A stretch of DNA of 12,483 nucleotides from Burkholderiaceae bacterium (GCA_947374315.1 CANCBK010000168.1:1-12483), one strand, 5' to 3'; counted from the stretch's first letter, positions 1-7,154 are shown. Translations and numbers: made by a program. The notes: a model not told the origin generated them from the sequence alone.

Positions 1-132
1 CGCATTCCAACTGTTATGCCTTTTGGCAAACATAAGGGGGAATTGATTAGCCAAGTGCCATCCGACTACAAGCAATGGATGTTGCGTCAAGAAAATGTAT
101 CTGAGTATCTACGCAAAGCCCTAGACGCCTAA
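1..132 (+). CDS. C-terminal end of a DUF3820-tailed protein, probably a DnaQ-type 3'-5' exonuclease (5' truncated by window)
   Basis: Frame 1 is open from the first base to TAA at 130-132, giving 43 residues. The segment contains PFGKHKGELISQVPSDY followed by Q-W-M-L and a terminal YLRKALDA. This FGKHKG...P.DY..W.L pattern is the signature of the DUF3820 domain, which often forms the C-terminus of proteobacterial RNase T/ExoX-like exonucleases but also occurs as a stand-alone small protein. The catalytic domain, if there is one, lies upstream of the window and cannot be seen, so the exonuclease assignment is inference from the family. The gene converges on the minus-strand gene ending at 206. 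Confidence 0.7.
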   Translation, partial: RIPTVMPFGKHKGELISQVPSDYKQWMLRQENVSEYLRKALDA

Positions 133-164
133 ATCAGACTTGGCCTGCTAGCGTCGTATTTTTC

Positions 165-200
165 AAAAAGGGATGGGGTTCCATTTCCCCTATAACCCTG
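165..200 (-). terminator. possible intrinsic terminator between convergent genes
   Basis: On the minus strand GGG (196-198) and GGGG (187-190) can pair with CCCC (175-178) and CCC (170-172). The sequence then runs directly into TTTTTG. It sits just after the stop of the gene at 206-913. The stem is short and has an asymmetric internal loop, so this is a modest call. Confidence 0.35.
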
Positions 201-205
201 GCAGG

Positions 206-913
206 CTATTCCCGCGCAATAGATTCCTGAATAATTCGATCAAAATTGTCCGGGAGCTCAATATCAACTGGGTCTCGTCCAGAGCCTGCAGTATTCATTT
301 TTTGAACCACCCTTCCATCGCTATTTAATTTTGTCTCTACCTGACTCAATACCGTATCCTCAACACTAGCAGGAGTCCAGGCATCATGGCCTTGATGGCC
401 AACTGCAATATAAACATCACCTAGCAAGTCCTGAAGAAAGTCTTGATCATTAACGCGTAATGTATGCGCAGCCAGATTGGCATCGTAACGCTCCATAGCA
501 TGAGTCAACCAACCGCCTGTATGACTGGTGCTACTCTCGCGAATTGCCAGCATTTTTCGTGCGTGATGAATTAAGCGCCCGGTGTCAAATATTCCTGAAC
601 GCAGGCCTCCTTCCGTTACCCCGACATAAAACATTGGGTAACGCGTACTAACCACCAGATAAATCAAATGATTTAAATTGGCCATAGGAACTAGGTCGGC
701 AATGGAATTCTGGTATCCAGCTAGCTCAATACCGGGCTTGAGCTTTAATGGGCGGATTTTAAGGCCAGAGCCCACACCATCTGGCTTCGTAGATGTTGCC
801 TTTCCGGAAGGAATTGCCACATACGATTTTGTCCACGATGTGTTGAAAGGGCCTGTAATGCCAACATCGCAAATAACGTCTAATTTATATAAGTTGCTAA
901 ATATAAGCGGCAT
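206..913 (-). CDS. putative GIY-YIG-type nuclease (Eco29kI-like arrangement), orphan
   Basis: 235 aa. Residues about 83-120 carry the GIY-YIG pattern: LIYLV (84-87) in place of GIY, FYVG (95-98) as the YIG half, then GRLIHHARKML with Arg113 and His116/His117. A later acidic segment after W179 (ASVEDTVLSQVET, Glu185 and Glu193) is placed where the metal-binding Glu of this fold would be. The order resembles Eco29kI/NgoMIII-type restriction enzymes of similar length (..YVG..., R.REHA, then W.P..E..L). This is pattern matching, not an alignment. ATG 911-913 is the first start after an in-frame stop at 932-934, and no good Shine-Dalgarno is seen. No DNA methyltransferase is present in the window, so it is not an evident restriction-modification system. 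It lies 77 nt downstream of another putative nuclease gene on the same strand. Confidence 0.5.
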   Translation of the reverse strand: MPLIFSNLYKLDVICDVGITGPFNTSWTKSYVAIPSGKATSTKPDGVGSGLKIRPLKLKPGIELAGYQNSIADLVPMANLNHLIYLVVSTRYPMFYVGVTEGGLRSGIFDTGRLIHHARKMLAIRESSTSHTGGWLTHAMERYDANLAAHTLRVNDQDFLQDLLGDVYIAVGHQGHDAWTPASVEDTVLSQVETKLNSDGRVVQKMNTAGSGRDPVDIELPDNFDRIIQESIARE

Positions 914-990
914 AACAAGGTCCAGAGAGTCAAAAACTAATACAAATTTCTATCATTAAACATCATAACACTCGACCTTGGAGTCATCAC

Positions 991-2181
991 TCAGGATTCC
1001 TCGTCAAAGGATTCCCATTCCAATTCTGCGGCCTCTAGTCGAGCGAATATGCTATCTCCAAATTTCCAATTTTTCGGCATAGATGTTCTTAAGCCCAAAG
1101 TGATATCAAGCTTTTCCTGCTCCTCTTTGCAAATCAGCACAATTGCCAAATTATTTTTAATGAACGTTGCAATCTGATGAATTACTTCCTCTGGCACTTC
1201 GCGTTCACGAACACCTGCGTCCAGCAGCAGTCGAATCACCTCATTGTGAATCATCACGCAAGGAACAATGTGCTCCCGGTATGGCCTATCCTCTGGAGCA
1301 TTGGCAGACTTACCCACTGTAATAAGATGATCCAATTTATCGGCCTCCAAAAGTATTCTTGAGGTATCGAGTAAATTTTGATGCTCTAGTCGGATAGCAA
1401 ACTGGTATGTCCTGGCAATTTTTTCAAAAATTCTTTCATCCGCCTGATCTCTTGTGAACAATTTTGTAGCAAACCCTCTCGTTGAGGCAACGATAGAGTC
1501 GATGTTCTCAATAATTTCAGTCCACTTCCAAAACTTCTCCATTCCCTCATACCTGGCAAAGGCCGACTTGGTATTGGCAGTGCTCAACTCAAAGATTCCA
1601 AGCTCTTGCTGTCGAGTTAGCTCGGCCATCAAAGCAAGTCGCTCCTCTTCATCCAGACCATAACCAGCCCCATAGTTTCTTAACTTGGTATTCAGCTGAA
1701 CCTTAACGCCATTTTTAGTTTTGAGTACAAAGAGTTCAGGTCGATCTGATTGCATTCTTCCTTTATATCCACGGGCCTGGCACTGGGAGGCAAATTCTTG
1801 AAAGCTGACCATCGGAATAGCATCGCCAGTAATAGGTTGACTGACTGAATCTGATTTCCGCTCTATAGCAATAAATTCAACTGCCTCAATGATTGATACC
1901 CAACGCCAAAAATTTTCCAAGCCCTCATATTCAGCGCAAGCGAGAGAGCGTCCAGTCAAATTCATTTGAAATAAGCCTGAAGATGCGAGAGCTTGCTTTA
2001 ACAGAAGCCTGTTTTCGGGCGAAATGTTGTAGCCAGCGATGTAGGTTCTGGACTTGGTATTAATCTCTACCTTCACTCGATTTTTTGAATTGATAATGAA
2101 CAATTCAGGTCTGCAATTATCAGCTCTGGGTTTGTAACCACGTGCCAGAGCTTGAGTTTGAAATTCTGCAAAAGTAATCAT
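991..2181 (-). CDS. protein with tandemly duplicated domain and HNH-like C-terminus, function unknown
   Basis: 396 aa. Residues about 3-107 and 126-235 are two copies of one domain. Each copy has ARGYK...RPELF, then KVEINTK or KVQLNTK, Y.AGY, EYEGLENFWRW or RYEGMEKFWKW, and an I-E-rich helix. The copies are clearly diverged, so the duplication is old. After a helical linker the C-terminus reads REHIVPC (302-308), NNLAIVLICKEEQEKLD (343-359), and a conserved-looking LGLRTSMP...W end. REH.VP followed about 40 residues later by N-L and E/K residues recalls an HNH (beta-beta-alpha-metal) nuclease with a replaced third ligand. That reading is inference. No signal peptide is seen. The start ATG at 2179-2181 lacks a recognisable Shine-Dalgarno (upstream reads TTGAATTGACAAT). 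The gap of 73 nt to the preceding gene may hold a separate promoter. Confidence 0.6.
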   Translation of the reverse strand: MITFAEFQTQALARGYKPRADNCRPELFIINSKNRVKVEINTKSRTYIAGYNISPENRLLLKQALASSGLFQMNLTGRSLACAEYEGLENFWRWVSIIEAVEFIAIERKSDSVSQPITGDAIPMVSFQEFASQCQARGYKGRMQSDRPELFVLKTKNGVKVQLNTKLRNYGAGYGLDEEERLALMAELTRQQELGIFELSTANTKSAFARYEGMEKFWKWTEIIENIDSIVASTRGFATKLFTRDQADERIFEKIARTYQFAIRLEHQNLLDTSRILLEADKLDHLITVGKSANAPEDRPYREHIVPCVMIHNEVIRLLLDAGVREREVPEEVIHQIATFIKNNLAIVLICKEEQEKLDITLGLRTSMPKNWKFGDSIFARLEAAELEWESFDEES

Positions 2182-2254
2182 ATTGTCAATTCAAAAAATA
2201 TAGAAATTTATAGCGATATTGGACCACTGAAAGTACTTAGCCTCCATTCTGCGG

Positions 2255-2800
2255 TCACCACTTATCTACAACAAGCCAGCTCTCACTGATATCGTCAAGC
2301 TGACAGATTACCCCATGATTAACGACTAGCTTACGGTTTAACTCTCGGCGCTCTACGAATACCCTGCATTTTGAGTTCCGATAGGTGAAGTACTTTCGAT
2401 CCTTCACTTGTGCAAGCTCATTCTCCAAAACAACATCACCAATCAAAACCTTTGATCTTGGGGGCGCTTGATCGCTGCATACCGTAACTGCCTGAGTTTG
2501 GAACTTTCCGCCCAGGCTTACTAGCAATTCTTTCCTCGCCTTTTCAATGGCGTAATAGCATAAGGAATCTTCTTGCTCGAGACCAAGCTCCTCAGCCTCA
2601 AGATTATGGGATATTCCATCAATTACTAGTCGGTATCTGACCAAACACTTTCCTGTGGATTTGAATTTCTCCAAATCCAATACTGACCCCACTTCGCGCT
2701 CATTGACAAGCTGGCTAGCCGATCGAACATCACAACCCGCCATTACTGAATGACAGCACACCGACCCCAATATGAGTAGCGCAGCTAATCTGTGACTCAT
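2255..2800 (-). CDS. exported Cys-rich hypothetical protein (possible lipoprotein)
   Basis: 181 aa. ATG 2798-2800 is chosen because it overlaps the stop codon of the upstream gene as ATGA (TGA at 2797-2799), the classic coupled-translation arrangement. It also puts a normal signal peptide at the N-terminus (MSHR, then a hydrophobic stretch to VMAG). A start 10 codons earlier at 2830 is possible but less natural. Cleavage may be by signal peptidase I after VMA, or by signal peptidase II at MAG-C (Cys23), since the -3 Met is tolerated in some lipoboxes. The mature part has several Cys residues and alternating hydrophobic stretches suggestive of beta structure. I do not recognise a family. It is the last envelope gene of the block. 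Confidence 0.7.
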   Translation of the reverse strand: MSHRLAALLILGSVCCHSVMAGCDVRSASQLVNEREVGSVLDLEKFKSTGKCLVRYRLVIDGISHNLEAEELGLEQEDSLCYYAIEKARKELLVSLGGKFQTQAVTVCSDQAPPRSKVLIGDVVLENELAQVKDRKYFTYRNSKCRVFVERRELNRKLVVNHGVICQLDDISESWLVVDKW

Positions 2801-3072
2801 GATTGATCGCACTCGTAGGCAAACCACCAAATCGTAGATTTTAAGCGACTGTTATATGCGCGATCATCATCATTCAGCTTGTCTGGATCACTATCAAAAT
2901 TCTTCGCCTCCAAGATCGCATGAAGCTGCCTCAGCTGCTGATCGGCCTTTGTGCATTGTGCTGGGAAACGCTTTAACTCGTCATAACTTAACATTGGCGA
3001 CGGAGGACTGTCACATCCAAGAAGCACTCCAGATGCCACTAAGCATGCGAAGCGATAGCAATACTTATTCAT
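2797..3072 (-). CDS. small lipoprotein, Asp at +2
   Basis: 91 aa. MNKYCYRF is followed by a hydrophobic run ending in the lipobox L-L-G-C, so Cys20 is the predicted lipidated residue. The mature protein is only about 70 aa, with ELKRFPAQC, QLRQLHAILEAK and a DDDRAYNS...WWFAYEC end. Asp21 directly after the lipid Cys is the inner-membrane retention signal in enterobacteria; whether this rule holds here is inference. The start lies 2 nt after the stop of the upstream lipoprotein gene and the stop overlaps the next gene's start, so it belongs to the same transcript. The family is not recognised. Confidence 0.7.
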   Translation of the reverse strand: MNKYCYRFACLVASGVLLGCDSPPSPMLSYDELKRFPAQCTKADQQLRQLHAILEAKNFDSDPDKLNDDDRAYNSRLKSTIWWFAYECDQS

Positions 3073-3074
3073 AC

Positions 3075-3632
3075 TTATGGCTTATCAAGCTCTTTAAACG
3101 CCTCAGGCGCTCGTTGCATTGCCAACTCCTTTTGCTGATGCACCTCTTTGGCTTTGCGCAAAATATTGGCATCTCCAGTTGGCATTGCTACCAGGACATA
3201 GGTACGAAAACGTCCGCCTTCAGAAGTGCGCTTGATATCACGCACCTCAATCCCCGTTAAATCAACCTCCTTACACCCTGCCTTCATAGCCATTTCACTT
3301 AACTCGGTACTATTTACCTCGGAATCTGTCCGGTAGATTTTTGTCTTTTGGCTAACAGCTCCGCCCAACATCATGCAAATCTTGGCATAAGCATCTGTTT
3401 TAGCTTTTACCTCAGCCATTGAGAAGTCTCCACTTACACCCGTCCCACTCTCATAGATTGCTGAATTACTACTGGGTACTTTAAACATCCAAGGTGGTGC
3501 ATTACTAATTGCTCGCTCCACATAGCGCTCCTGCATCTCGCGCTCTTGGTTTGCACGCTTCGTATAGGGATCAACACTGCTACATCCACTAAGTAATACA
3601 GCCAGGATGATGGGGAATGCTAATGTCTTCAT
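3075..3632 (-). CDS. LPP20-like lipoprotein
   Basis: 185 aa from ATG 3630-3632. This start gives a compact lipoprotein signal (MKTLAFPIILAVLLSGC, lipobox LLSGC, Cys17). It also sits 23 nt after the previous stop with AGAAAG upstream. The longer frame from 3680 would place 16 polar residues in front of the signal and overlap the previous gene. Ser at +2 and +3 suggests outer-membrane sorting. The mature region has PPWMFKVP, then IYESGTGVSGDFSMAEVKAKTDAYAKI, then RFRTYVLVAMP. This is the W..P...G.G...A...A...A / YV.V layout of the LPP20/FlgO-type fold found in outer-membrane-associated lipoproteins. Exact function is unknown; it is part of the envelope block together with the HExxH protein and the Asp+2 lipoprotein. 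Confidence 0.7.
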   Translation of the reverse strand: MKTLAFPIILAVLLSGCSSVDPYTKRANQEREMQERYVERAISNAPPWMFKVPSSNSAIYESGTGVSGDFSMAEVKAKTDAYAKICMMLGGAVSQKTKIYRTDSEVNSTELSEMAMKAGCKEVDLTGIEVRDIKRTSEGGRFRTYVLVAMPTGDANILRKAKEVHQQKELAMQRAPEAFKELDKP

Positions 3633-3655
3633 GTGAGACTTTCTTATTTGTGAAT

Positions 3656-4030
3656 TTAGTGGAAGTTGCCTTGAAAGCAATGGCGAATCTCATGCCCCAC
3701 GGTATGAAAATTGACAGTTTTGGCTGTGATGATTGTGCAAACGTTGCTTAAAGGGCTCTTGTCCCAGAAGGAGCACGCCTCTACGGAATAGCCAAACCCA
3801 CCATATCCCAAGCGTTTACTTTCCTTTTCGCACTCAGCCTGAACATCGACAACCGGACGCCAAGTAATAGTTGATTTATTGGTGTTATTTTTATTCACCG
3901 AAAATTGTTGGTGTGGATCTTCAGTAGTGGCAAAAATAGATGTAGAGAGAGTGAGCGACAGTGAGATTACTAGAGCCTTATTCAATAAGGTCTTAGTTAA
4001 TGCAATTGATGCGCAGGCTTGCTTACTCAC
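3656..4030 (-). CDS. small exported protein with HExxH motif, putative minimal zinc peptidase
   Basis: 124 aa from a GTG start at 4028-4030, supported by a strong Shine-Dalgarno (GGAGG, 5 nt upstream). The GTG follows directly after the TAA of the 45-aa ORF at 4031-4168. A signal peptide ends around SIFA (residue 34). The mature part has four Cys (67, 86, 98, 118), enough for two disulfides. The extreme C-terminus is VGHEIRHCFQGNFH: H113-E114-x-x-H117 with H124 as a possible third ligand (HExxH-x6-H, one residue longer than the metzincin spacing). HExxH is the zinc-binding and catalytic motif of many metallopeptidases, but the domain is very small, so a metal-binding non-enzyme is also possible. 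Confidence 0.65.
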   Translation of the reverse strand: MSKQACASIALTKTLLNKALVISLSLTLSTSIFATTEDPHQQFSVNKNNTNKSTITWRPVVDVQAECEKESKRLGYGGFGYSVEACSFWDKSPLSNVCTIITAKTVNFHTVGHEIRHCFQGNFH

Positions 4031-4168
4031 TTAGGCCTCCATACCAGAAGAAGTTGCACATAAAACCGTAGACTGGATTGCATCACCGGCACCTGAATTA
4101 GCATCCAAAAATATTTCGGCACTTAAATGAAGAATGGCATCGATGGTTTGTTGATAGATTGAATTCAT
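4031..4168 (-). CDS. 45-aa micro-ORF translationally coupled to the HExxH protein
   Basis: ATG at 4166-4168 and TAA at 4031-4033 encode 45 residues beginning MNSIYQQTIDAILHLSAEIF and ending ATSSGMEA. The Shine-Dalgarno AGGAG lies 8 nt before the ATG, one of the best in the window. The TAA is followed without a gap by the GTG of the next gene, and the Shine-Dalgarno of that gene (GGAGG) is inside the last codons here (ATG GAG GCC TAA). The first half could form an amphipathic helix; no signal peptide is seen. It lies between two clearly real genes in the same operon. Function is unknown: it may be a leader ORF controlling ribosome access downstream or a real small protein. Confidence 0.6.
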   Translation of the reverse strand: MNSIYQQTIDAILHLSAEIFLDANSGAGDAIQSTVLCATSSGMEA

Positions 4169-4207
4169 AAGGCGAGCTCCTGTAGAGAATGATTGTTAAT
4201 GAGTGTT

Positions 4208-4702
4208 TTAAGCCGCCAACAAGAATGGGGCACAGGAAGAATTGGGGCGTCCATCGACCTTTGCCAGCTTGATTTTTGCGAGGCTGACCACCTTCTCTGA
4301 AAAGAGTTCTGGGTGATCCAGCACAATTGCCTCGGCAGACAAATACAGATGGTTAGAACTAGCAAGGATTTCCAGGTTTTTACTAGGTTTAGCATCCGAT
4401 GTGATGCGATGAATGGTTTCGATGACGCCGTGACGTTTAAGCATTTGCTTAGTACGCGTTAGGGGGATGCGATGAGTATTGAGGTAACTGATGCCCTGGG
4501 CAACTCGGGCCAATACCTCTGCAGGTGCGTGATCTGGCGCAATATTGGCCGGCTGATATACATACATTTGAAATTGACCAGCAATTACCGTAAAGCCGAA
4601 GTCTTGAGCTGCCTTAATGACTTTCTTTAACTCTTTAACCTCGAGTTGCCCCTGCTGTGCTTGAGCCAATAACTTGCCAAAATTGTATTTGCGATTTTTC
4701 AT
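4208..4702 (-). CDS. cytosolic hypothetical protein, first gene of the operator-controlled block
   Basis: 164 aa, basic N-terminus (MKNRKYNFGKLL), mostly helical pattern with ELKKVIKAAQDFGFTVIAGQF and a region IPLTRTKQMLKRHGVIETIHRIT that could hold a helix-turn-helix-like unit. I do not recognise a family. It has no signal peptide. The C-terminus is APFLLAA, a Leu-Ala-Ala end like the one ClpXP recognises in SsrA tags; the AAA+ protein upstream ends similarly (GFLAAA). It is the first gene after the perfect palindrome at 4742-4774, whose edge lies 39 nt upstream, so it probably heads its own transcript. The Shine-Dalgarno is weak (TAAAG just before ATG). Confidence 0.65.
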   Translation of the reverse strand: MKNRKYNFGKLLAQAQQGQLEVKELKKVIKAAQDFGFTVIAGQFQMYVYQPANIAPDHAPAEVLARVAQGISYLNTHRIPLTRTKQMLKRHGVIETIHRITSDAKPSKNLEILASSNHLYLSAEAIVLDHPELFSEKVVSLAKIKLAKVDGRPNSSCAPFLLAA

Positions 4703-4741
4703 CTTTATTTACCATTTGATTTACTGAGTCATCAGGATATC

Positions 4742-4774
4742 AATCCTAAATGACGATATTTGTCATTTAGGATT
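4742..4774. promoter_or_regulatory. operator palindrome 1 (WYL-type candidate site)
   Basis: Perfect 13-bp inverted repeat AATCCTAAATGAC (4742-4754) and GTCATTTAGGATT (4762-4774) with the 7-nt spacer gatattt. The inner 8 bp of each arm (TAAATGAC/GTCATTTA) and the spacer length are identical in the site at 7350-7382; the outer bases differ between sites but stay self-complementary. It lies 39 nt upstream of the start at 4702. It could also act as a hairpin in RNA, but its recurrence upstream of other genes favours a protein-binding site. Confidence 0.75.
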
Positions 4775-4819
4775 TCTTCTGAAAAATATAGCTAGCACCC
4801 TCTAAAGGTGGTCTACTGC

Positions 4820-7075
4820 CTAGGCGGCCGCTAGGAATCCAATTTGACGTGAATGGCAGGACTTTTTAACGCCAACCGCTTTACCCAACACCTCAAGGGC
4901 ATCATTCGCAGACTGGAGCTTGAGAAAACGACTTTGACGACCGAGCTGCTCGAAGTCTCCAGGCGTGAGGTTGCGTAATTCGTGAAAGCGAGACTTCACC
5001 TCTACACCGCCAATTGGTAATTGCAATGTTTCGCAAGTAGCAATAAACATCTCCCATGCCTGCTCTTGCTTCATAAAGTCGAACTTTAGGCTGATATCGA
5101 AACGACGTAGTGCCGCCTCATCCAAGTTATCGAACAAGTTGGTGGATGCAATAAAGACACCTTTAAAGCACTCCATTTGGGTCAGCATTTCATTCACCAT
5201 GCTAATTTCCCAGCTTTGCTTTGCGTTTGTGCGGGCAATGAGAAAGGTATCCACCTCATCAAACTGTAATAGCGCCTTCTGATGTTTTGCCGCCGCAAAT
5301 GCACCAGCAATTTTTTGCTCCGTTTCACCCACATGTGATCCCAATAAGTCAGAGGCCTTCAATACCATATGAGCAATACCAAGCTGATCTGCCATCCACT
5401 TACCAAAAGCGGTTTTCCCTGTGCCAGGAGGCCCCCAGGCACAGATTCGCGCTTCACGGGTTTGCGCTACACCATCAAGCAAATTCTGAATATTGACTGT
5501 GGAATTAACCATGTCAGGCTTAAAACCCAAACCAAGCGATCCAGAGTCAAAGGTTTGAACCTGAGTAGCGCCCTGCGCTTGCAATTTATCGTTCACCAAC
5601 ATCAATGCCAGCTCGTTGCGCTCAGCTACAGTTTTGTTATCTGCCAAGGCCTTCACTACCTGAGCAGTCTTCACCACCAGGGCGGGAGATGTATTTTTAT
5701 TTTTAGCAATTTCGCCAATAATTTGCTGCCCCAAAACTTCCCCGCACATCTTGGTTAACATATTGCGACGCTGAGCCTCATCGGGATTAGGCATCTCAAA
5801 ACACATATCAAAACGGCGAATATAAGCCTGGTCAAAGGAGTCAATTGAATTAGCCACCCAGATTGCTGGCAATGCATTACTTTCCAGAGTCAGATTTATC
5901 CATGATTTTTGCGCCATGGTTGCCTCATCATCCGCCAACGGACGCGAACGACCCGTCAACACCTCCTCACATTCATCGAACAAGATAACGGTACTACCCT
6001 TCTGAAAAAGGGATTGCGCTGCACGATAACTGCGTAAGCGGCGCATAGGAGTAACAGGGTTTCCCGCGACATTAGTTGCAGCAACCTCCATCAATTCGCA
6101 ACCAAGCTCCTTACTCATAAGCTTTGAAAATTCGGTTTTACCTGTACCTGGGCGACCGTAAATCAAGATATTGACTCCGGACTTGCCTTGCTCAACGACA
6201 TCTTGCAAATAGGCCTTTACTGCTTGGGCACGCTCTTTAATGTGATCAAAATCAACCATTTGCAAATCACCGTCATTAACCGGCCGCACATATGCCTTAA
6301 TTAAGTCACGAGCATTGTGTTGATACATCACCGCCCGCTTGGCAAATGTCCAAGTAATTAAATCGACGCGCGAACGAATATTGCCCTCACCACGATGATC
6401 CAGTGAAATCAAGCCGGTTCGACTCAGAGTGGAGTGCTCATCGAACACCGATTCCAACTGCGCACTTTTCACACCCAGCATAGGTGCATAGATCTTGGGA
6501 ACCGAAAATGCCGACACAGACTCTCCAATCAAATCCGTACACTCGAGCAAAATTGCTTCGCTATGGATCAAGATTGTTAGCCCCAATACCTCCAGCTCTG
6601 TAGGGGTCAGGTTGGCCATCTCTCCAAGGACCTCTAAATTACGGGTCAGATTTTTGGGGAAGCGGGACCCAGCACCAAGCTCACACTCCCATACACTCAA
6701 AATCAACAAGAGATCAGCGCGCAACTCTGTCAAATCACGCTTTTTTGAATATTCCTCAAAATTTCTGAAGCCCATAAAACCGTATAACTTAGCACTACAA
6801 AACGTATAAGATGACTTTAGATTATTGAGTGCACTAGTATTTAAAAGAGTGCGTAACAACACTACACGCAACCACTGGGCGTATGAAGCATCTGCATCTA
6901 TTACATCCTCTAGCTGCTCTTGAGGTATTTGGTCTATAGAGAGATACTTTTCCTTTTTAAGCTTTAACTGGCGCTCTTTACGAAAAGCCAGGCTTTCAGC
7001 AGGTGTTAATTTTTCAACCACTCCCGGATCTTCTGAGTTCTGTTCATTTGCATTTAATAGTTGATCTAGATTCAT
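4820..7075 (-). CDS. double AAA+ ATPase, WYL-associated family
   Basis: 751 aa. Residues 1-290 are a helical N-terminal region with a charged stretch at 27-45. The first AAA+ module has Walker A GRPGTGKT (307-314), Walker B VILFDECEE (363-371), sensor Asn409 in WVANS, and RRF (420-422) as the arginine-finger region. The second has Walker A GPPGTGKT (548-555), HVGETEQK (581-588) at the second-region/pore-loop position, Walker B LLQFDEVD (602-609), sensor STN (644-646) and LRRFD (656-660). Both sites therefore look able to bind and hydrolyse ATP, probably in a hexameric ring acting on protein or nucleic acid. From memory, AAA+ proteins with this N-terminal region occur beside WYL regulators in many proteobacteria, with no established function. 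The start is supported by GAGGAA upstream of ATG. The C-terminus is GFLAAA. Confidence 0.85.
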   Translation of the reverse strand: MNLDQLLNANEQNSEDPGVVEKLTPAESLAFRKERQLKLKKEKYLSIDQIPQEQLEDVIDADASYAQWLRVVLLRTLLNTSALNNLKSSYTFCSAKLYGFMGFRNFEEYSKKRDLTELRADLLLILSVWECELGAGSRFPKNLTRNLEVLGEMANLTPTELEVLGLTILIHSEAILLECTDLIGESVSAFSVPKIYAPMLGVKSAQLESVFDEHSTLSRTGLISLDHRGEGNIRSRVDLITWTFAKRAVMYQHNARDLIKAYVRPVNDGDLQMVDFDHIKERAQAVKAYLQDVVEQGKSGVNILIYGRPGTGKTEFSKLMSKELGCELMEVAATNVAGNPVTPMRRLRSYRAAQSLFQKGSTVILFDECEEVLTGRSRPLADDEATMAQKSWINLTLESNALPAIWVANSIDSFDQAYIRRFDMCFEMPNPDEAQRRNMLTKMCGEVLGQQIIGEIAKNKNTSPALVVKTAQVVKALADNKTVAERNELALMLVNDKLQAQGATQVQTFDSGSLGLGFKPDMVNSTVNIQNLLDGVAQTREARICAWGPPGTGKTAFGKWMADQLGIAHMVLKASDLLGSHVGETEQKIAGAFAAAKHQKALLQFDEVDTFLIARTNAKQSWEISMVNEMLTQMECFKGVFIASTNLFDNLDEAALRRFDISLKFDFMKQEQAWEMFIATCETLQLPIGGVEVKSRFHELRNLTPGDFEQLGRQSRFLKLQSANDALEVLGKAVGVKKSCHSRQIGFLAAA

Positions 7076-7109
7076 TTTTGACTTCCTCGTCTATTAGGTT
7101 TTTAAAGCC

Positions 7110-7134
7110 CTTCCCAGAAAGCGATTCTGAGAAG
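7110..7134 (-). promoter_or_regulatory. RNA hairpin between the 50-aa gene and the AAA+ gene
   Basis: On the minus strand CTTCTCAGAA (7134-7125) pairs with TTCTGGGAAG (7119-7110) with one T-G wobble and a 5-nt loop. Only three T follow (GGGCTTTAAAAA), so it is a weak terminator at best. It may act as an attenuator or mRNA-stability element adjusting the ratio of the small protein to the ATPase. Confidence 0.35.
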
Positions 7135-7154
7135 AGGCGCTACACACAACACAC

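Noticed and set aside
206..2181. Restriction-modification system made of the two putative nucleases
   Set aside because: No methyltransferase motif and no specificity subunit is seen in the window.
2801..2830. Upstream start for the exported protein at 2830
   Set aside because: It adds ten basic and polar residues before the signal peptide; the ATGA overlap with the preceding gene favours 2800.
4795..4815. CACC/GGTG hairpin after the AAA+ stop as terminator
   Set aside because: The stem is only 4 bp and the T run is 9 nt away; too weak to call.
5369..5758. Plus-strand 129-codon frame opposite the AAA+ gene
   Set aside because: It lies fully inside a gene with intact Walker motifs on the other strand and has no ribosome site or recognisable protein pattern.
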